NCBI RefSeq assembly: GCF_000725625.1
Contig: NZ_JOHS01000007.1
Location: 124,001-188,000, forward strand
Source of the DNA: Streptomyces sp. NRRL F-6676
GTDB taxonomy: Bacteria; Actinomycetota; Actinomycetes; Streptomycetales; Streptomycetaceae
Direction of reading: 5' to 3'
DNA: 64,000 nucleotides
Shown here: positions 33,094 to 42,147 of the stretch, piece after piece
Layout of the letters: every line of letters starts with the position of its first letter
How positions within the stretch are numbered: position 1 is the stretch's first letter
The notes under the pieces: generated by a model
Seen by the model: the letters and a program-made list of their open reading frames with translations, nothing else
What the model was told of the DNA's origin: nothing
The model's database searches: none
Program-made: the position numbers and the translations under genes

Positions 33094-34143
33094 ATGACCG
33101 AACAGAACAGCGCTCTGTGGCTCCCCAGGCGCGGCGCGCGCTTCGAAGTGGCGCCCGCCCCCTATACATCCCCGGCGCGCGACGAAGTCGTCGTGCGAGT
33201 GCGGGCAGTCGCGGTGAACCCGGTGGACGGGATACCGGGTCTCGCCTATCGCCTCGTTCTGCCCTGGCTGAGGTTCCCGGCCGTCGTCGGATCGGACGTG
33301 GCCGGGGAGGTCGTCGAGGTCGGTCCGGGCGTGACGCGCCTCGTTCCGGGCACTCGTGTCCTGGGGCACGCGGTCGGTGCGGAGGAATCACGGAACCGGG
33401 CCGCGGAGGGCGCCTTCCCACACTATGTCGTTCTGATGCAGCACATGGTGTCCCCGCTCCCCGACTCACTGTCCTTCGAGCGGGCGGCCGTACTGCCTCT
33501 GGCGCTGTCGACCGCGGCGACCGGTCTGTTCCAGAAGGACCACCTCGCGCTGGAGCTGCCCCGTGCGGACGCCGCCGACCGGCCGGAGACGGTCGTGGTG
33601 TGGGGTGGGTCGACGAGTGTCGGTTCCCAGGCGATCCAGCTCGCCCGCCATGCCGGCTACCGGGTCGTGGCGACCGCATCCCCGCACAACTTCGACTATC
33701 TCCGCTCGCTGGGCGCGGCCGAGACCGTCGACCGCGCCGGCTCCACCGCCGTGGACGAGGTCCTGCGACGGATCGGCGACAGCCCGCTGGCCGGTACCCT
33801 CGCGATCGGCAACGGATCACTCAAACCGACCCTCGCGATCGCCGCCCGCACCACGGGCAGCAAACGCGTCGCCTCGGCCCTGCCCGGGCTGCTCGTCCGC
33901 CTGCAGTCCCGGCGGGCACCGCGCCTCGGAGTCACGGTGAGCGGGATCTGGGGTGGCACGCTGAAGGACAACGAGATCGGACCGGCGATCTACGAGGAGT
34001 TCCTCCCGGCCGCGCTCGCCTCCGGCACCTACCGGGCCGCTCCCGAGGCCCGTGTCGTCGGACACGGGCTGAGCGCCGTCCCCGGCGCTCTGAAACAGCT
34101 CAGGAAGGGCGTGTCCGCGCAGAAGATCGTCGTCACGCTCTGA
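33094..34143 (+). CDS. Zinc-type MDR alcohol dehydrogenase / trans-enoyl reductase-like protein
   Basis: About 349 residues (356 from GTG 33073). It has a GroES-like N-terminal domain (DEVVVRVRAVAVNPVDG, VVGSDVAGEVVEVGPGV), a nucleotide motif (VVVWGGSTSVGSQAIQLA) near residue 170, and a C-terminal PEARVVGHGLSAVPGALKQL end typical of the zinc-binding dehydrogenase family near LovC-like enoyl reductases. No zinc Cys cluster is seen. It stands alone downstream of the decayed IS region. The substrate is unknown. Confidence 0.85.
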   Translation: MTEQNSALWLPRRGARFEVAPAPYTSPARDEVVVRVRAVAVNPVDGIPGLAYRLVLPWLRFPAVVGSDVAGEVVEVGPGVTRLVPGTRVLGHAVGAEESRNRAAEGAFPHYVVLMQHMVSPLPDSLSFERAAVLPLALSTAATGLFQKDHLALELPRADAADRPETVVVWGGSTSVGSQAIQLARHAGYRVVATASPHNFDYLRSLGAAETVDRAGSTAVDEVLRRIGDSPLAGTLAIGNGSLKPTLAIAARTTGSKRVASALPGLLVRLQSRRAPRLGVTVSGIWGGTLKDNEIGPAIYEEFLPAALASGTYRAAPEARVVGHGLSAVPGALKQLRKGVSAQKIVVTL

Positions 34144-34636
34144 GACGACGGCCGTGGTCAAGGTCACCGGCGGTGGCGGGGAACGAACCGCCGCCGGTGG
34201 CACCGAGGGCGTTCCGTGCGCGCGGAAGTGGCGCCGCACGGTGCTCGACTTCGCTTCCTTCCTCGGGCCGACCCGGCGCCTACGCACCCGCCGGGTCGGC
34301 GACCACGACGATCCGGTCGAACTACCGCATGCGTGCCGTCATGTCACGGGCGGCGACCCGACGCCCTTCCGTGTGCCGGAGGCGACGGGGCCCCGGGCCG
34401 GGCCGAGTTCGTCAGCGCCCGCGAGTGTCCTCGGGTACACCACGGCCAGGAGATCGAGCAGCCGCACGGTCCGCCGGTCCGGGCCACCTGCCCCGACTGC
34501 CCCGCGCTGCGGACCGCCAGGGGCGGCAGGGCCGACCACCACGCGGGCGGCGGTCACACCCCATGCCCGCGGCGCCGCCTGCTGCGCGAGGTCGTCCTGC
34601 TCACCGCCGCCCCGCACACCGCCGACGAGGACGCGT
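34144..34636. other. Noncoding or decayed stretch
   Basis: About 490 bp. A hairpin with arms near 34165-34179 and 34188-34199 probably terminates the MDR gene. One plus-strand frame reaching 34686 contains TCPDCPALR and LLREVVLLTAAPHTADEDAF, which looks partly protein-like and could be a decayed gene, but there is no supported start and no recognised family. Confidence 0.4.
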
Positions 34637-35332
34637 TCAGGCGGGCCGTCGAGCCGCACTCCGCGCCGGCGGCCGGCCGTCCGTGACCTGCCCCGGCACA
34701 CTCCGGGCGGCGCTGCGCCAGGTGGAGACGCCCAGGGCGAGCAGCCAGTAACTGAGGATCGCGCCCATCAGGGCGGTGGTGCCCCAGCCGTTCGCCGCGT
34801 AGAAGTGCGCGGGGGTGTTGCCGAAGAACAGGGACGGCACGAAGGCCAGGTTCACCCCTGCCAGGACGAAGGCGGACCTGTGGGTCCAGCGCGGCAGCAG
34901 ACGCGTGCGGGAGAGCGCGTAGCCCACGGCGGTCAGGAACAGCGCGAGCAGGAGGCGGTCGATCGACCCGTAGAGGATGTAGGTGCCGCTGACGGTGATG
35001 GTCGGGTCGATCGGACGGTCCGCGGCGATGACCGCGCCGCCCTCCAAGCCGCTGGAGACCAGGGTGATCGTCGCGTAGACCAGTCCGGAGGCGAACGCCA
35101 GCGTGCCGGCCCATTCGTGGGCGGGACTCACGGTCTTCACCAGCTCGCGGAAGGCCGTCACGAACACGATCAGGAACGTCAGCGCGACGATGCCGATCAG
35201 CAGCCTGGCGAGCACGTTGGCGTCCGGCGGCGGGCCCGAGTAGAGGAAGTACAGGGGTACTTCGACGATGAGGGCGACGGCGGCGGCAAGGCAGGCGAAG
35301 CCGGTCAGACGCCTGGCGGCGGTTTCGGTCAT
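34637..35332 (-). CDS. DUF4386-like integral membrane protein
   Basis: 231 residues with about six hydrophobic helices (for example TGFACLAAAVALIVEVPLYF, LLLALFLTAVGYAL) and an Arg-rich C-terminus. The pattern fits the DUF4386 family of unknown function, but this is by general resemblance. It is followed upstream by the degenerate repeat tract at 35340-35475. Confidence 0.7.
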   Translation of the reverse strand: MTETAARRLTGFACLAAAVALIVEVPLYFLYSGPPPDANVLARLLIGIVALTFLIVFVTAFRELVKTVSPAHEWAGTLAFASGLVYATITLVSSGLEGGAVIAADRPIDPTITVSGTYILYGSIDRLLLALFLTAVGYALSRTRLLPRWTHRSAFVLAGVNLAFVPSLFFGNTPAHFYAANGWGTTALMGAILSYWLLALGVSTWRSAARSVPGQVTDGRPPARSAARRPA

Positions 35333-35339
35333 GGGTCTC

Positions 35340-35475
35340 TCCCCATGGGTGGTGTTCCGGTGCTTCCGGGTGGTCCGGTGTCTCGGGTCTTCTTGGTGGT
35401 CCGGTGTCTCGGGTCGTCCGGGTGGTGTGCGGTGTTCCGGTACTTCCGAGTGGTGTGCGGTGTTCCGGTCGTCCG
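35340..35475. repeat. Degenerate GGTGTTCCGGT-type repeats
   Basis: Several imperfect units (GGTGTTCCGGTGCTTCCGG, GGTCCGGTGTCTCGGGTC and similar) occupy the gap between the membrane-protein and GPP34 genes. No coding potential is seen. Confidence 0.75.
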
Positions 35476-35502
35476 GCGGCGGTACGGGCCGCCCGCGCGC
35501 GG

Positions 35503-36045
35503 TCAGCCGCCGCCCATGCCGCCGCGTGCGGCGATCATGGTCGTCGGCAGGGCGCGGACGGCCTGCTCCAGGCCGGGTGCCAGGGCGGCGAGCCGCTCCG
35601 TGCAGGCGTCGATGCGGGACCGGCGGGGGCTGCGGGGCCCCCCGGGGGGGGCCGCGGGGGCGCCGACGGCGACGGCCGCCGGGTGATCCGTGACGGTCGA
35701 ACGCCGGGCGCCGACACGGGCACGGGGTGCCGTCAGGCTGAGCACTCCGGCGGCGGCGAGCCTGTCCTCCACCTCGGCCAGGGTCCGTCTGCGGTGCCTG
35801 CGCACGAGGTGCTTCCAGCCGTGCCCGGCGGCGTCGCGCAGCACCGCGTCCAGGACGGGGGAACCGGTGGACCCCGTGCCGTGCACGGTGACCGTGCCGC
35901 CGTCCTCGCGCAGCCGGCCGCGCAGCGCGAGGTCCGTCAACGCGGCGGCGCGCACCAGCAGTGCGGTGCGGGAGCGGTCGTAGGGGCCTTCGGCGCCCTC
36001 GTCGTGGGCGAGCAGGTACATGAGGCAGGCCAGGTCGTCGATCAC
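35503..36045 (-). CDS. GPP34 (GOLPH3/Vps74)-family protein
   Basis: 180 residues. The N-terminal LACLMYLLAHDEG and ALLVRAAALTDLALRGRL segments are typical of the GPP34 family, which in eukaryotes bind phosphoinositides. Bacterial homologues are common in Streptomyces and have no settled function. The middle contains a low-complexity Gly/Pro stretch. It is in tandem with the response regulator upstream. Confidence 0.85.
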   Translation of the reverse strand: MIDDLACLMYLLAHDEGAEGPYDRSRTALLVRAAALTDLALRGRLREDGGTVTVHGTGSTGSPVLDAVLRDAAGHGWKHLVRRHRRRTLAEVEDRLAAAGVLSLTAPRARVGARRSTVTDHPAAVAVGAPAAPPGGPRSPRRSRIDACTERLAALAPGLEQAVRALPTTMIAARGGMGGG

Positions 36046-36131
36046 ACCCCGACGCTAGGTCCGGGCGCCCCGGCCGCGGATCGGCCGCGCGGAGGGACCG
36101 GCACTGGGAGCACGGGCGGACGGCGGGCCGT

Positions 36132-36151
36132 TCTCCTCCCTGGGGAGGAGA
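36132..36151. terminator. Hairpin downstream of two-component operon
   Basis: TCTCCTCC - CTGG - GGAGGAGA, perfect 8-bp arms, 40 bp after the response regulator stop and before the GPP34 gene on the same strand. Confidence 0.6.
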
Positions 36152-36190
36152 GGGCGCGTCAGGGGCCGGGGCCGCCGCTGGGGCGGCCGC

Positions 36191-36850
36191 TCAGGGGTGC
36201 CTCGGCCGCACCAGTCCGTGGTCGTACGCCGCGACGACCGCCTGGACGCGGTCGCGCAGGCCGAGTTTGCGCAGCACCGCGGTGACGTGGTTCTTGACGG
36301 TGGCCTCCGACAGGCACAGCCGCGCGGCGATCTCCGCGTTCGACAGCGCCTGCCCGATCAGGGTGAGCACCTCCCGTTCGCGCCCGGAGAGCTCCCGCAG
36401 GGAGGGCGGTGGCGCCGGGTCGGGGGTGGTACGCAGGAACCGGTCGAGGACGCGGGCCAGTACGGTCGGCGCGAGCAGCGCGTCGCCGCGCGCGGTGAGG
36501 CGGAGGGCGTCGACGAGTTCGGCGGGGCGGATGTCCTTGAGCAGGAAGCCGCTCGCCCCGGCGCGCAACGCGTCGACCACGTGCGCGTCCACGTCCCAGG
36601 TGGTGAGGACGAGGACCCGGGCCCGGCTGCCGCCCTCCGCGATCCGCCGGGTCGCCTCGATGCCGTCCACGACGGGCATGCGGACGTCCATCAGCACCAC
36701 GTCGGGCGCCAGTTCGCGGGTCAGCCGCACCGCCTCCCCGCCGTCGGACGCCTCGCCGACCACCTCCAGGTCGTCCCGGGCGTCGATGATCATGCGGAAG
36801 CCGGTGCGGACCAGCGCCTGATCGTCGGCCGCCACCACGCGCAGGGTCAT
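36191..36850 (-). CDS. NarL/FixJ-type response regulator
   Basis: 219 residues. The receiver domain has the phospho-acceptor Asp in VVLMDVRMP near residue 55 and Lys in FLLKDI near 105; the LuxR HTH is ELSGREREVLTLIGQALSNAEIA to the end. ATGA overlap with the kinase upstream (36847-36850) shows the pair is cotranslated. Confidence 0.95.
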   Translation of the reverse strand: MTLRVVAADDQALVRTGFRMIIDARDDLEVVGEASDGGEAVRLTRELAPDVVLMDVRMPVVDGIEATRRIAEGGSRARVLVLTTWDVDAHVVDALRAGASGFLLKDIRPAELVDALRLTARGDALLAPTVLARVLDRFLRTTPDPAPPPSLRELSGREREVLTLIGQALSNAEIAARLCLSEATVKNHVTAVLRKLGLRDRVQAVVAAYDHGLVRPRHP

Positions 36851-38118
36851 GACGCGCGCTCCGCCGGCAGCCGGGCCACCACCTCGAAGCCGCCGCCCGG
36901 CAGCGGCCCGGCGCGCAGGGTGCCGCCCAGCAGCCGGGTGCGCTCCCGCATCCCGACGAGTCCGCGCCCCGCGCCCGCCGTGGACGGACGGCCGTGCCCC
37001 GCCCGCCCGTTGTCGGTCACCGTGACCCTCACGTGGTCCTCCTCCGCCGTCACCCGCACGCTCACCTCGTCGGCGCCGGCCGCGTGGCGCAGCGCGTTGG
37101 TGAGAGCTTCCTGGACGATCCGGTACGCCGCCAGGTCCACGGCGGCCGGCAGCCCGTCGAAGGTGCCCTCCTCGTGCACGTGGACGGTCATCCCGGTCGC
37201 GCGCACGGTGTCGGCCAGCTCGGCCAGGCGGGCGAGCGAGGGCGCGGGGTCCCGCTGCCCGGGCGTCGGCTCCTCCCCCGCGTCGGGTCGGAACGCCCGC
37301 AGGATCAGGCGGAGTTCGGCCAGTGCGGAGCGGGCGCCCGTCTCGATGGCCCGCAGCGCCTGGCGGGCCTGTGCGGGCTGCTCGGTGAACACGTCGTCGG
37401 CCGCGCTCGCCTGAATGACCATCACCGACAGCGTGTGCGCCACCACGTCGTGCACCTCGCGTGCGATGCGTGCGCGTTCCTCCGCCACGGCCCGGCGCAG
37501 TTCGGACCGCGCCCGCTCCTGCTGCGCCCCGCGCCACTGCCCCAGGGTCCAGGCCAGGGCGAGGGACAGCAGACAGAGCACGAGCCCCGGGGTGCCGCCC
37601 GTCAGCAGTGCCAGCGGCGCCGGGAGGCACATCGCCGCCAGGGCCCGCGCCGATGTGCGCGGCGGGCGGGTGGCGGACAGCACGCACAGCGTGATCTGCG
37701 CGGCGAGCAGCGCGCCCGTCAGGGTCACCGAGGGCAGCAGCGCCCACACCGCGAGCCCCGTCGCCGCGTTGGCGGCCAGGACCGGGACCGGGGCGCGCGT
37801 CTGCCACCGCAGGGCGCCGACCTGCGCGAGGACGAGGGCCTCGGCGACGGGCAGCCGGTCGCCGCGCCCGGCACCGGCGACGAGCACGGCGGTCCCGAGG
37901 ACGGCCAGCACCAGCCCGGCCGAGCCCCACCACAACACCCGGGGCTCCCGCGCCTCTCGCGCCTCTCGCGCCTCCCGCGCCTCCCGCGCCTCCCGCGCCT
38001 CCCGCGCCTCCCGCGCCTCCCGCGCCGACAACTCGCCCGGTTCGTCCCTCGATTCCCGCGGGTCCCCCGCCAGCCCCGCGAACGCGTCGTCCGACTGCGT
38101 CCTGTCGCTGCGCACCAC
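36847..38118 (-). CDS. NarL-type sensor histidine kinase with Ala-Arg-Glu repeats
   Basis: 423 residues. The first 60 residues are soluble and contain eight Ala-Arg-Glu units; about five transmembrane helices follow; the HisKA_3 helix has the phosphorylated His in AREVHDVVAHTLSVM near residue 230, and the HATPase domain has the N box ALTNALRHAAGAD and G-rich GRGLVGMRERTRLL. It phosphorylates the coupled response regulator. The signal is unknown. The charged repeat forms a likely helical extension ahead of the membrane domain. Confidence 0.93.
   Translation of the reverse strand: MVRSDRTQSDDAFAGLAGDPRESRDEPGELSAREAREAREAREAREAREAREAREAREPRVLWWGSAGLVLAVLGTAVLVAGAGRGDRLPVAEALVLAQVGALRWQTRAPVPVLAANAATGLAVWALLPSVTLTGALLAAQITLCVLSATRPPRTSARALAAMCLPAPLALLTGGTPGLVLCLLSLALAWTLGQWRGAQQERARSELRRAVAEERARIAREVHDVVAHTLSVMVIQASAADDVFTEQPAQARQALRAIETGARSALAELRLILRAFRPDAGEEPTPGQRDPAPSLARLAELADTVRATGMTVHVHEEGTFDGLPAAVDLAAYRIVQEALTNALRHAAGADEVSVRVTAEEDHVRVTVTDNGRAGHGRPSTAGAGRGLVGMRERTRLLGGTLRAGPLPGGGFEVVARLPAERAS
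37954..38025. repeat. 9-bp tandem repeat x8 (Ala-Arg-Glu)
   Basis: Eight 9-bp units (CGCGCCTCC type on the plus strand) in the N-terminus of the histidine kinase. Units near the inner end differ by a C/T change. Confidence 0.95.
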
Positions 38119-38143
38119 GCCCCGACCTTACCGGCGCCGGGGG

Positions 38144-38551
38144 TCAGGTGGCTCCGGCCTCCGATTTTCCGTCGTCGTCCTCCTCGGTCCCGGCGGCCTC
38201 CCGGGCAGCCAGGGTGGCGGGCGTGGTGAGGAGGTGGTCGAGGACGTTGGTGAGGTGGAGCATGCGCTCCAGGCACTCGGGCCTGTTGCGCAGGCGCAGA
38301 CGGGCCCCGGCGGCGGAGGTGTGGCGGTGGACCATCAGCAGGGCCGACAGACCGGAGGAGTCGATCCAGGTCAGCTCCGCGAAGTCCAGGCGCACCTCGC
38401 GGTGGACGGCACCGCGGGCCAGGTGGCCGGCCACGGCACGGACCAGGTCCTCGCTGGTGTCGTGGTCCAGTTCGCCGGTCACCCGCACGGTCAGCGTGGG
38501 CGGCTCGTCGGCGGTGGCCAGGGCGAACTCGGTGGCGGTCGGTTCGGTCAT
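38144..38551 (-). CDS. STAS-domain anti-sigma factor antagonist
   Basis: 135 residues. The central motif FAELTWIDSSGLSALLMVHR carries the phosphorylatable Ser in DSSG near residue 65, as in SpoIIAA/RsbV proteins that release sigma factors by binding the RsbW-like kinase. It is the last gene of the partner-switch operon; its ATG overlaps the TGA expected for the B12-binding gene (38548-38551). Confidence 0.92.
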   Translation of the reverse strand: MTEPTATEFALATADEPPTLTVRVTGELDHDTSEDLVRAVAGHLARGAVHREVRLDFAELTWIDSSGLSALLMVHRHTSAAGARLRLRNRPECLERMLHLTNVLDHLLTTPATLAAREAAGTEEDDDGKSEAGAT

Positions 38552-39530
38552 GCGGGGGTGCCGGCTTGGGGGACGGGCAGGGGACCCCGCGGGCCTGGAG
38601 GATGCCCGCGGTCCAGGTGAGGAAGCCGGTGAAGACCTCCGCGTCGTCCATGTAGAGGGCGGTGGCGAGGAAGTCGACGATGTGGGCCAGGTCCTCCGCG
38701 GTGCGCTCGCGCTGCGCGTCGCTGTAGTGGCGCACGGCGGGGAAGGCGTCCTCGAGGCCGGCCAGGGTCTGTCCGACGAGCTGGGCGCGGGACCGGACGA
38801 TCAGCGTGTACTCCTGGTCGGCCAGGTGCGGCAGGTCGTCCACGGCCTGGCGGTTCGCGGACGGGTCGGGCCCGGAGAACCCCTTCTCCAGGATGTCGGC
38901 CGCGCCGCGGGCGTCGGCCGCCCACCCGTCGGCGCCCAGTGCCCGGGCGTGCCGGCCGTCGGCACCGAACGCGCGTCCGCCCGCCAGCACGGGGACGCCG
39001 ACGGCCTGGCAGGCGGTGATGGCGGCGTGCGCGGCCGGCAGATGGGTGGGGAGCGAACCGGAGAGCAGCACCGCGTCGGTGTGGGTGTGGTGCAGATGGG
39101 CGACCAGGTGCGGGGTGGGGGTCTGCGCGCCCAGGTAGTCGACCCGCCAGCCGCGCAGCCGCAGCACCTCGGCGACGAGCCGGGCGGGGAAGGCGTGCCA
39201 TTCGCCGTCGACACAGCCGACCGTCACACGTCCGGGTCCGCGTCCGGTGGCCGGGCGCGGCTCCGCCGGCCGGTGGTGGGCGAGCGTGGCGACGACACGT
39301 TCGTTGATCGCGGTGGCGGCGTGCTCCTGGGCGACGGTGAGCCGGTCGGCGGCCCACTCGGTGCCGATGCGTTCCTGTACCGGGGCGATCACGTCCAGGA
39401 GCAGCGTCTCCTCGTCGACCTGCCCGGCGGAGGCCTCCCGGACGATGCCGACGGCGGTGTACTCGTCGCCGCCGGCCACGGCCTGCCACAGCGCGTCCCG
39501 GAGTCCGGCCGGTGTGGTGAGGTCGCTCAC
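38548..39530 (-). CDS. Cobalamin-binding, CarH-like light-sensing module (C-terminal frameshift)
   Basis: From GTG 39530 (GTGA overlap with the phosphatase) the protein has a helical-bundle domain followed by a Rossmann B12 domain. W59-x9-E69-H70 (EWAADRLTVAQEH) matches the W-x9-EH motif that caps adenosylcobalamin in CarH/LitR photoreceptors; the cobalamin-ligand His is in VDGEWHAF (H112). A third helical region follows (AEDLAHIVDFLATALYM, FTGFLTWTAGILQ). There is no MerR DNA-binding domain, so output must be through protein partners, presumably the PP2C and STAS neighbours. The 983-bp length is one short of a codon multiple: a C-run near 38555 seems to have lost one base, so the frame misses the stop at 38548 and runs on to 37725. 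Confidence 0.8.
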
Positions 39531-41239
39531 CCGTTCCTCCCGCTGTTCTCTCCGCTGACGACCGTCAGCGGTCCGGTCCTCGCCGCGCCGATCGCGACGA
39601 CGGCCATGTCGTCGTGGCGCCCGGAGTGCAGCCACTGGGAGGCGAGCATCTGTACGTGGTCCACGACGGCCTCCGCCGGCATGCCCGCGCAGCCGGCCAG
39701 CGCCCGCCGCAGCCGGTCCTCGCCGAAGAGTTCGTCGCCGAGCGGGCCGCCGCGGGCCTCGGTGATGCCGTCCGTGTAGAGGAGGCAGATCTCCCCCGGG
39801 GCGAGCGCCGTCTCGACCGTGCGCGCCGGCACCTCGGGCAGGGCGCCGACGAGGGTCCCGTGGGTGGGCACCTCCTCCACCGTGCCGTCGGACCGGACGA
39901 TCAGCGGCGGCAGATGGCCCGCGCTGGTCAGCCGCAACCGCGCACGGCTGCCGTGGCGGCGCACGGAGGCGAGGACGAGGGTCGCGAAGCGGGTGTGGTG
40001 GGAGGAGAGGAGCGCCCCGTTGAGGAGGTCGAGGACCCGCTGGTGGTCGTCGGCCAGCGGCAGCAGGGCGTGCAGGGTGTTGCGGATCTTGCCGGTCAGC
40101 ACCGCCGCGTCCAGTCCCTTGCCCGCGACGTCGCCCAGCACGACGAACGTCTCCCGGGAGGGATCGGGGCCGGGGTGGACGTCGTAGAAGTCGCCGCCGA
40201 CGCGTTCCTGGTCGGCCGCGGCACGGTAGTTGCCCGCGTACTCCACGCCGTTGACACTGGACAGCACCGGCGGGAGCAGCTCCCGCATCAGGGTCTTGGT
40301 GAGGGCGGACTGCTCGGCGTAGAGGCGGGCCGCGGAGAGCGCGGCACCGGCCCGGGCGGCGAACAGGTGGGCGAAGACCTCCTCGCCCTCGGTGAAGGCC
40401 CTCTCGGTGCCGGAGCGCAGCAGTACGAGGGCCCCGGCGGGCACCCCGTGGCCGGGCAGCGGGGTGACGATGACCGAGCCGACCGGGCCGGCGAAGCCGT
40501 CGGGGATGAGCCAGTCGGGGATGTCGTCCGGGTTGAGCCAGCGGGCCGGCACCGGCGGGAAACCTTGCAGCGCCTCCGCGAGCCCCGGCACGCCGGCGAC
40601 GTCGACCTGGCGTGTGACCTGGACGACCGCCTCACCGCGCGCGGCGTACGTGAGGGGGTGGCGGCGTCCCTGGGGCGGGGCGATGAGGACGGCGGCCTCG
40701 GCCATGTGCTGTGCGGCCATGGCGGCGGTCACCTCCATGCAGCGCGGCACGTTCAGGGTCGACAGAAGCGTGGAGGAGATCCGCGAGAGCATCTCGGAGC
40801 GTGCCCGCGCGCTGCTCAGGGCTGCCTCCGCCCGCCTGCGGTCGGTCTCGTCGACCAGCCACCAGACCACGGTTCCGTCGGCCGACGGGGTGGGGTGGGC
40901 CTCGAAGAACCGGTCGCCGAGGTGTCCGGCCGGGGTCTCGCCGCCGGTGCCGTGCGGGGCCCCGGTGAGGCGGTGGTGGGCGTCCGACAGCCAGGGCGGC
41001 ACCGTCGCGCTCAGCCGGTCACCGGGTGCCGCGTCGGGCAGGAGGCGGCGGGCGGCCCGGTTGAGCCGCATCAGGCCGCCGTGCCGGTCGACGACGAGCA
41101 CGGGGTACGGGGCGTCGCGCCAGGCCTCGCCCACCAGGGCGCCGGCATCGCCGGTGCCGGTGGACGGACCGGGAGGGGAGCCGGTGGGACTGAGGGAAGC
41201 ACTCAAATCGGCAGGCACGCGCCGTGCGTACCCCACCAC
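39527..41239 (-). CDS. PAS-GAF-PP2C (SpoIIE-type) phosphatase
   Basis: Up to 570 residues. A PAS-like domain (YPVLVVDRHGGLMRLNRAARRL, VVWWLVDETDRRRAEAAL), a GAF-like domain (about 170-310) and a PP2C/SpoIIE phosphatase domain (VGGDFYDVH, VVLGDVAGKGLDAAV, LLYTDGITEARG) are in order. Such enzymes remove phosphate from STAS antagonists to free sigma factors. The start is uncertain: 41239 (GTG) or 41218 (GTG). It is cotranslated (GTGA) with the B12-binding protein, so cobalamin or light input probably sets its activity. Confidence 0.9.
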   Translation of the reverse strand: MVGYARRVPADLSASLSPTGSPPGPSTGTGDAGALVGEAWRDAPYPVLVVDRHGGLMRLNRAARRLLPDAAPGDRLSATVPPWLSDAHHRLTGAPHGTGGETPAGHLGDRFFEAHPTPSADGTVVWWLVDETDRRRAEAALSSARARSEMLSRISSTLLSTLNVPRCMEVTAAMAAQHMAEAAVLIAPPQGRRHPLTYAARGEAVVQVTRQVDVAGVPGLAEALQGFPPVPARWLNPDDIPDWLIPDGFAGPVGSVIVTPLPGHGVPAGALVLLRSGTERAFTEGEEVFAHLFAARAGAALSAARLYAEQSALTKTLMRELLPPVLSSVNGVEYAGNYRAAADQERVGGDFYDVHPGPDPSRETFVVLGDVAGKGLDAAVLTGKIRNTLHALLPLADDHQRVLDLLNGALLSSHHTRFATLVLASVRRHGSRARLRLTSAGHLPPLIVRSDGTVEEVPTHGTLVGALPEVPARTVETALAPGEICLLYTDGITEARGGPLGDELFGEDRLRRALAGCAGMPAEAVVDHVQMLASQWLHSGRHDDMAVVAIGAARTGPLTVVSGENSGRNG

Positions 41240-41372
41240 CTCTCCGCTGGAAAATGTCGAACGTTCAGCGTTCCGTACTCACCGGTCGGGCGCAACCCAC
41301 CCCAAAGTGCCGACTTCAAACATCGATTCCCTCCGAGCAGGTGAGCGACCCGGCACCGGGACGCCCGTGCCG

Positions 41373-41855
41373 TCAGGAATCGGCGACGAGGGAGTCGTCG
41401 GCCATGGAGTCGTCGACGAGCGCGATGCGGGCCGTGATGCGTTTGCCCGTCGGCTCGCGCCTCGCTTCGAGGTCCCGGGCGATGGCCTTGACGATCTCCA
41501 GCCCGTGCTGGCCGATCCGGTCGGCGTCGGCCGGCCTGGCGACCGGCAGCTCCGGGTCGCCGTCCCGTACGACCACCTCCAGCAGCCCCGCCTCGACCCG
41601 CAACTCCAGGGAGACCGGCCCGGGGGCGTACTTGCGGGCGTTGGTGACCAGCTCGCTCACGACGAGCTGCGTGTCGCCCACGACACGCGCGGACACGGGC
41701 AGCCCCAGCTCGTCCCGGACCCGGCCGAGGAAGGCCGTCGCGAGGTCGCGGGCCCGGGCGATGCTCACGCCCTCCTTCTCCAGCCTCACCGCCACCCGTA
41801 TCGGTGTCCCCGTGAGCGGGGAGGGACGGCCGTCGCCGCCGGTAACCGACTCCAT
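41373..41855 (-). CDS. RsbW-like serine kinase / anti-sigma ATP-binding protein
   Basis: 160 residues. The GHKL ATPase fold has the N box VSELVTNARKYAPG near residue 70 and a G box around HGLEIVKAI; there is no His-kinase dimer domain. It probably phosphorylates the STAS protein and binds a sigma factor. It precedes the phosphatase by about 130 bp in the same direction; the partner sigma gene is not in this window. Confidence 0.88.
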   Translation of the reverse strand: MESVTGGDGRPSPLTGTPIRVAVRLEKEGVSIARARDLATAFLGRVRDELGLPVSARVVGDTQLVVSELVTNARKYAPGPVSLELRVEAGLLEVVVRDGDPELPVARPADADRIGQHGLEIVKAIARDLEARREPTGKRITARIALVDDSMADDSLVADS

Positions 41856-42147
41856 ACGCCCTCATTCGCACTCGACCCGCACCTGCCCCGGCCACGGACG
41901 GGCACACCCACTCGCCGGCTCAGCCGTCCTCTCAGGGTAGATCAGGCGTTCACGCGGGCCACACCGCCTTCGCCCGGGCGGCCTCGCTCACCGCCCTTCG
42001 CGTGGATCACGGGCTGTCCGCGACAGGGCGGCTTCCGCGAGGTCGTCCGAGTGCGTCGAAGGCGGTCACGGGTCGGTTCGTACAGGTCGAGAGCGCGGGC
42101 GCCCGGCCGCGGGGGATGCGGGCCGGTTCCGGGTCACCGGTTCCGGG

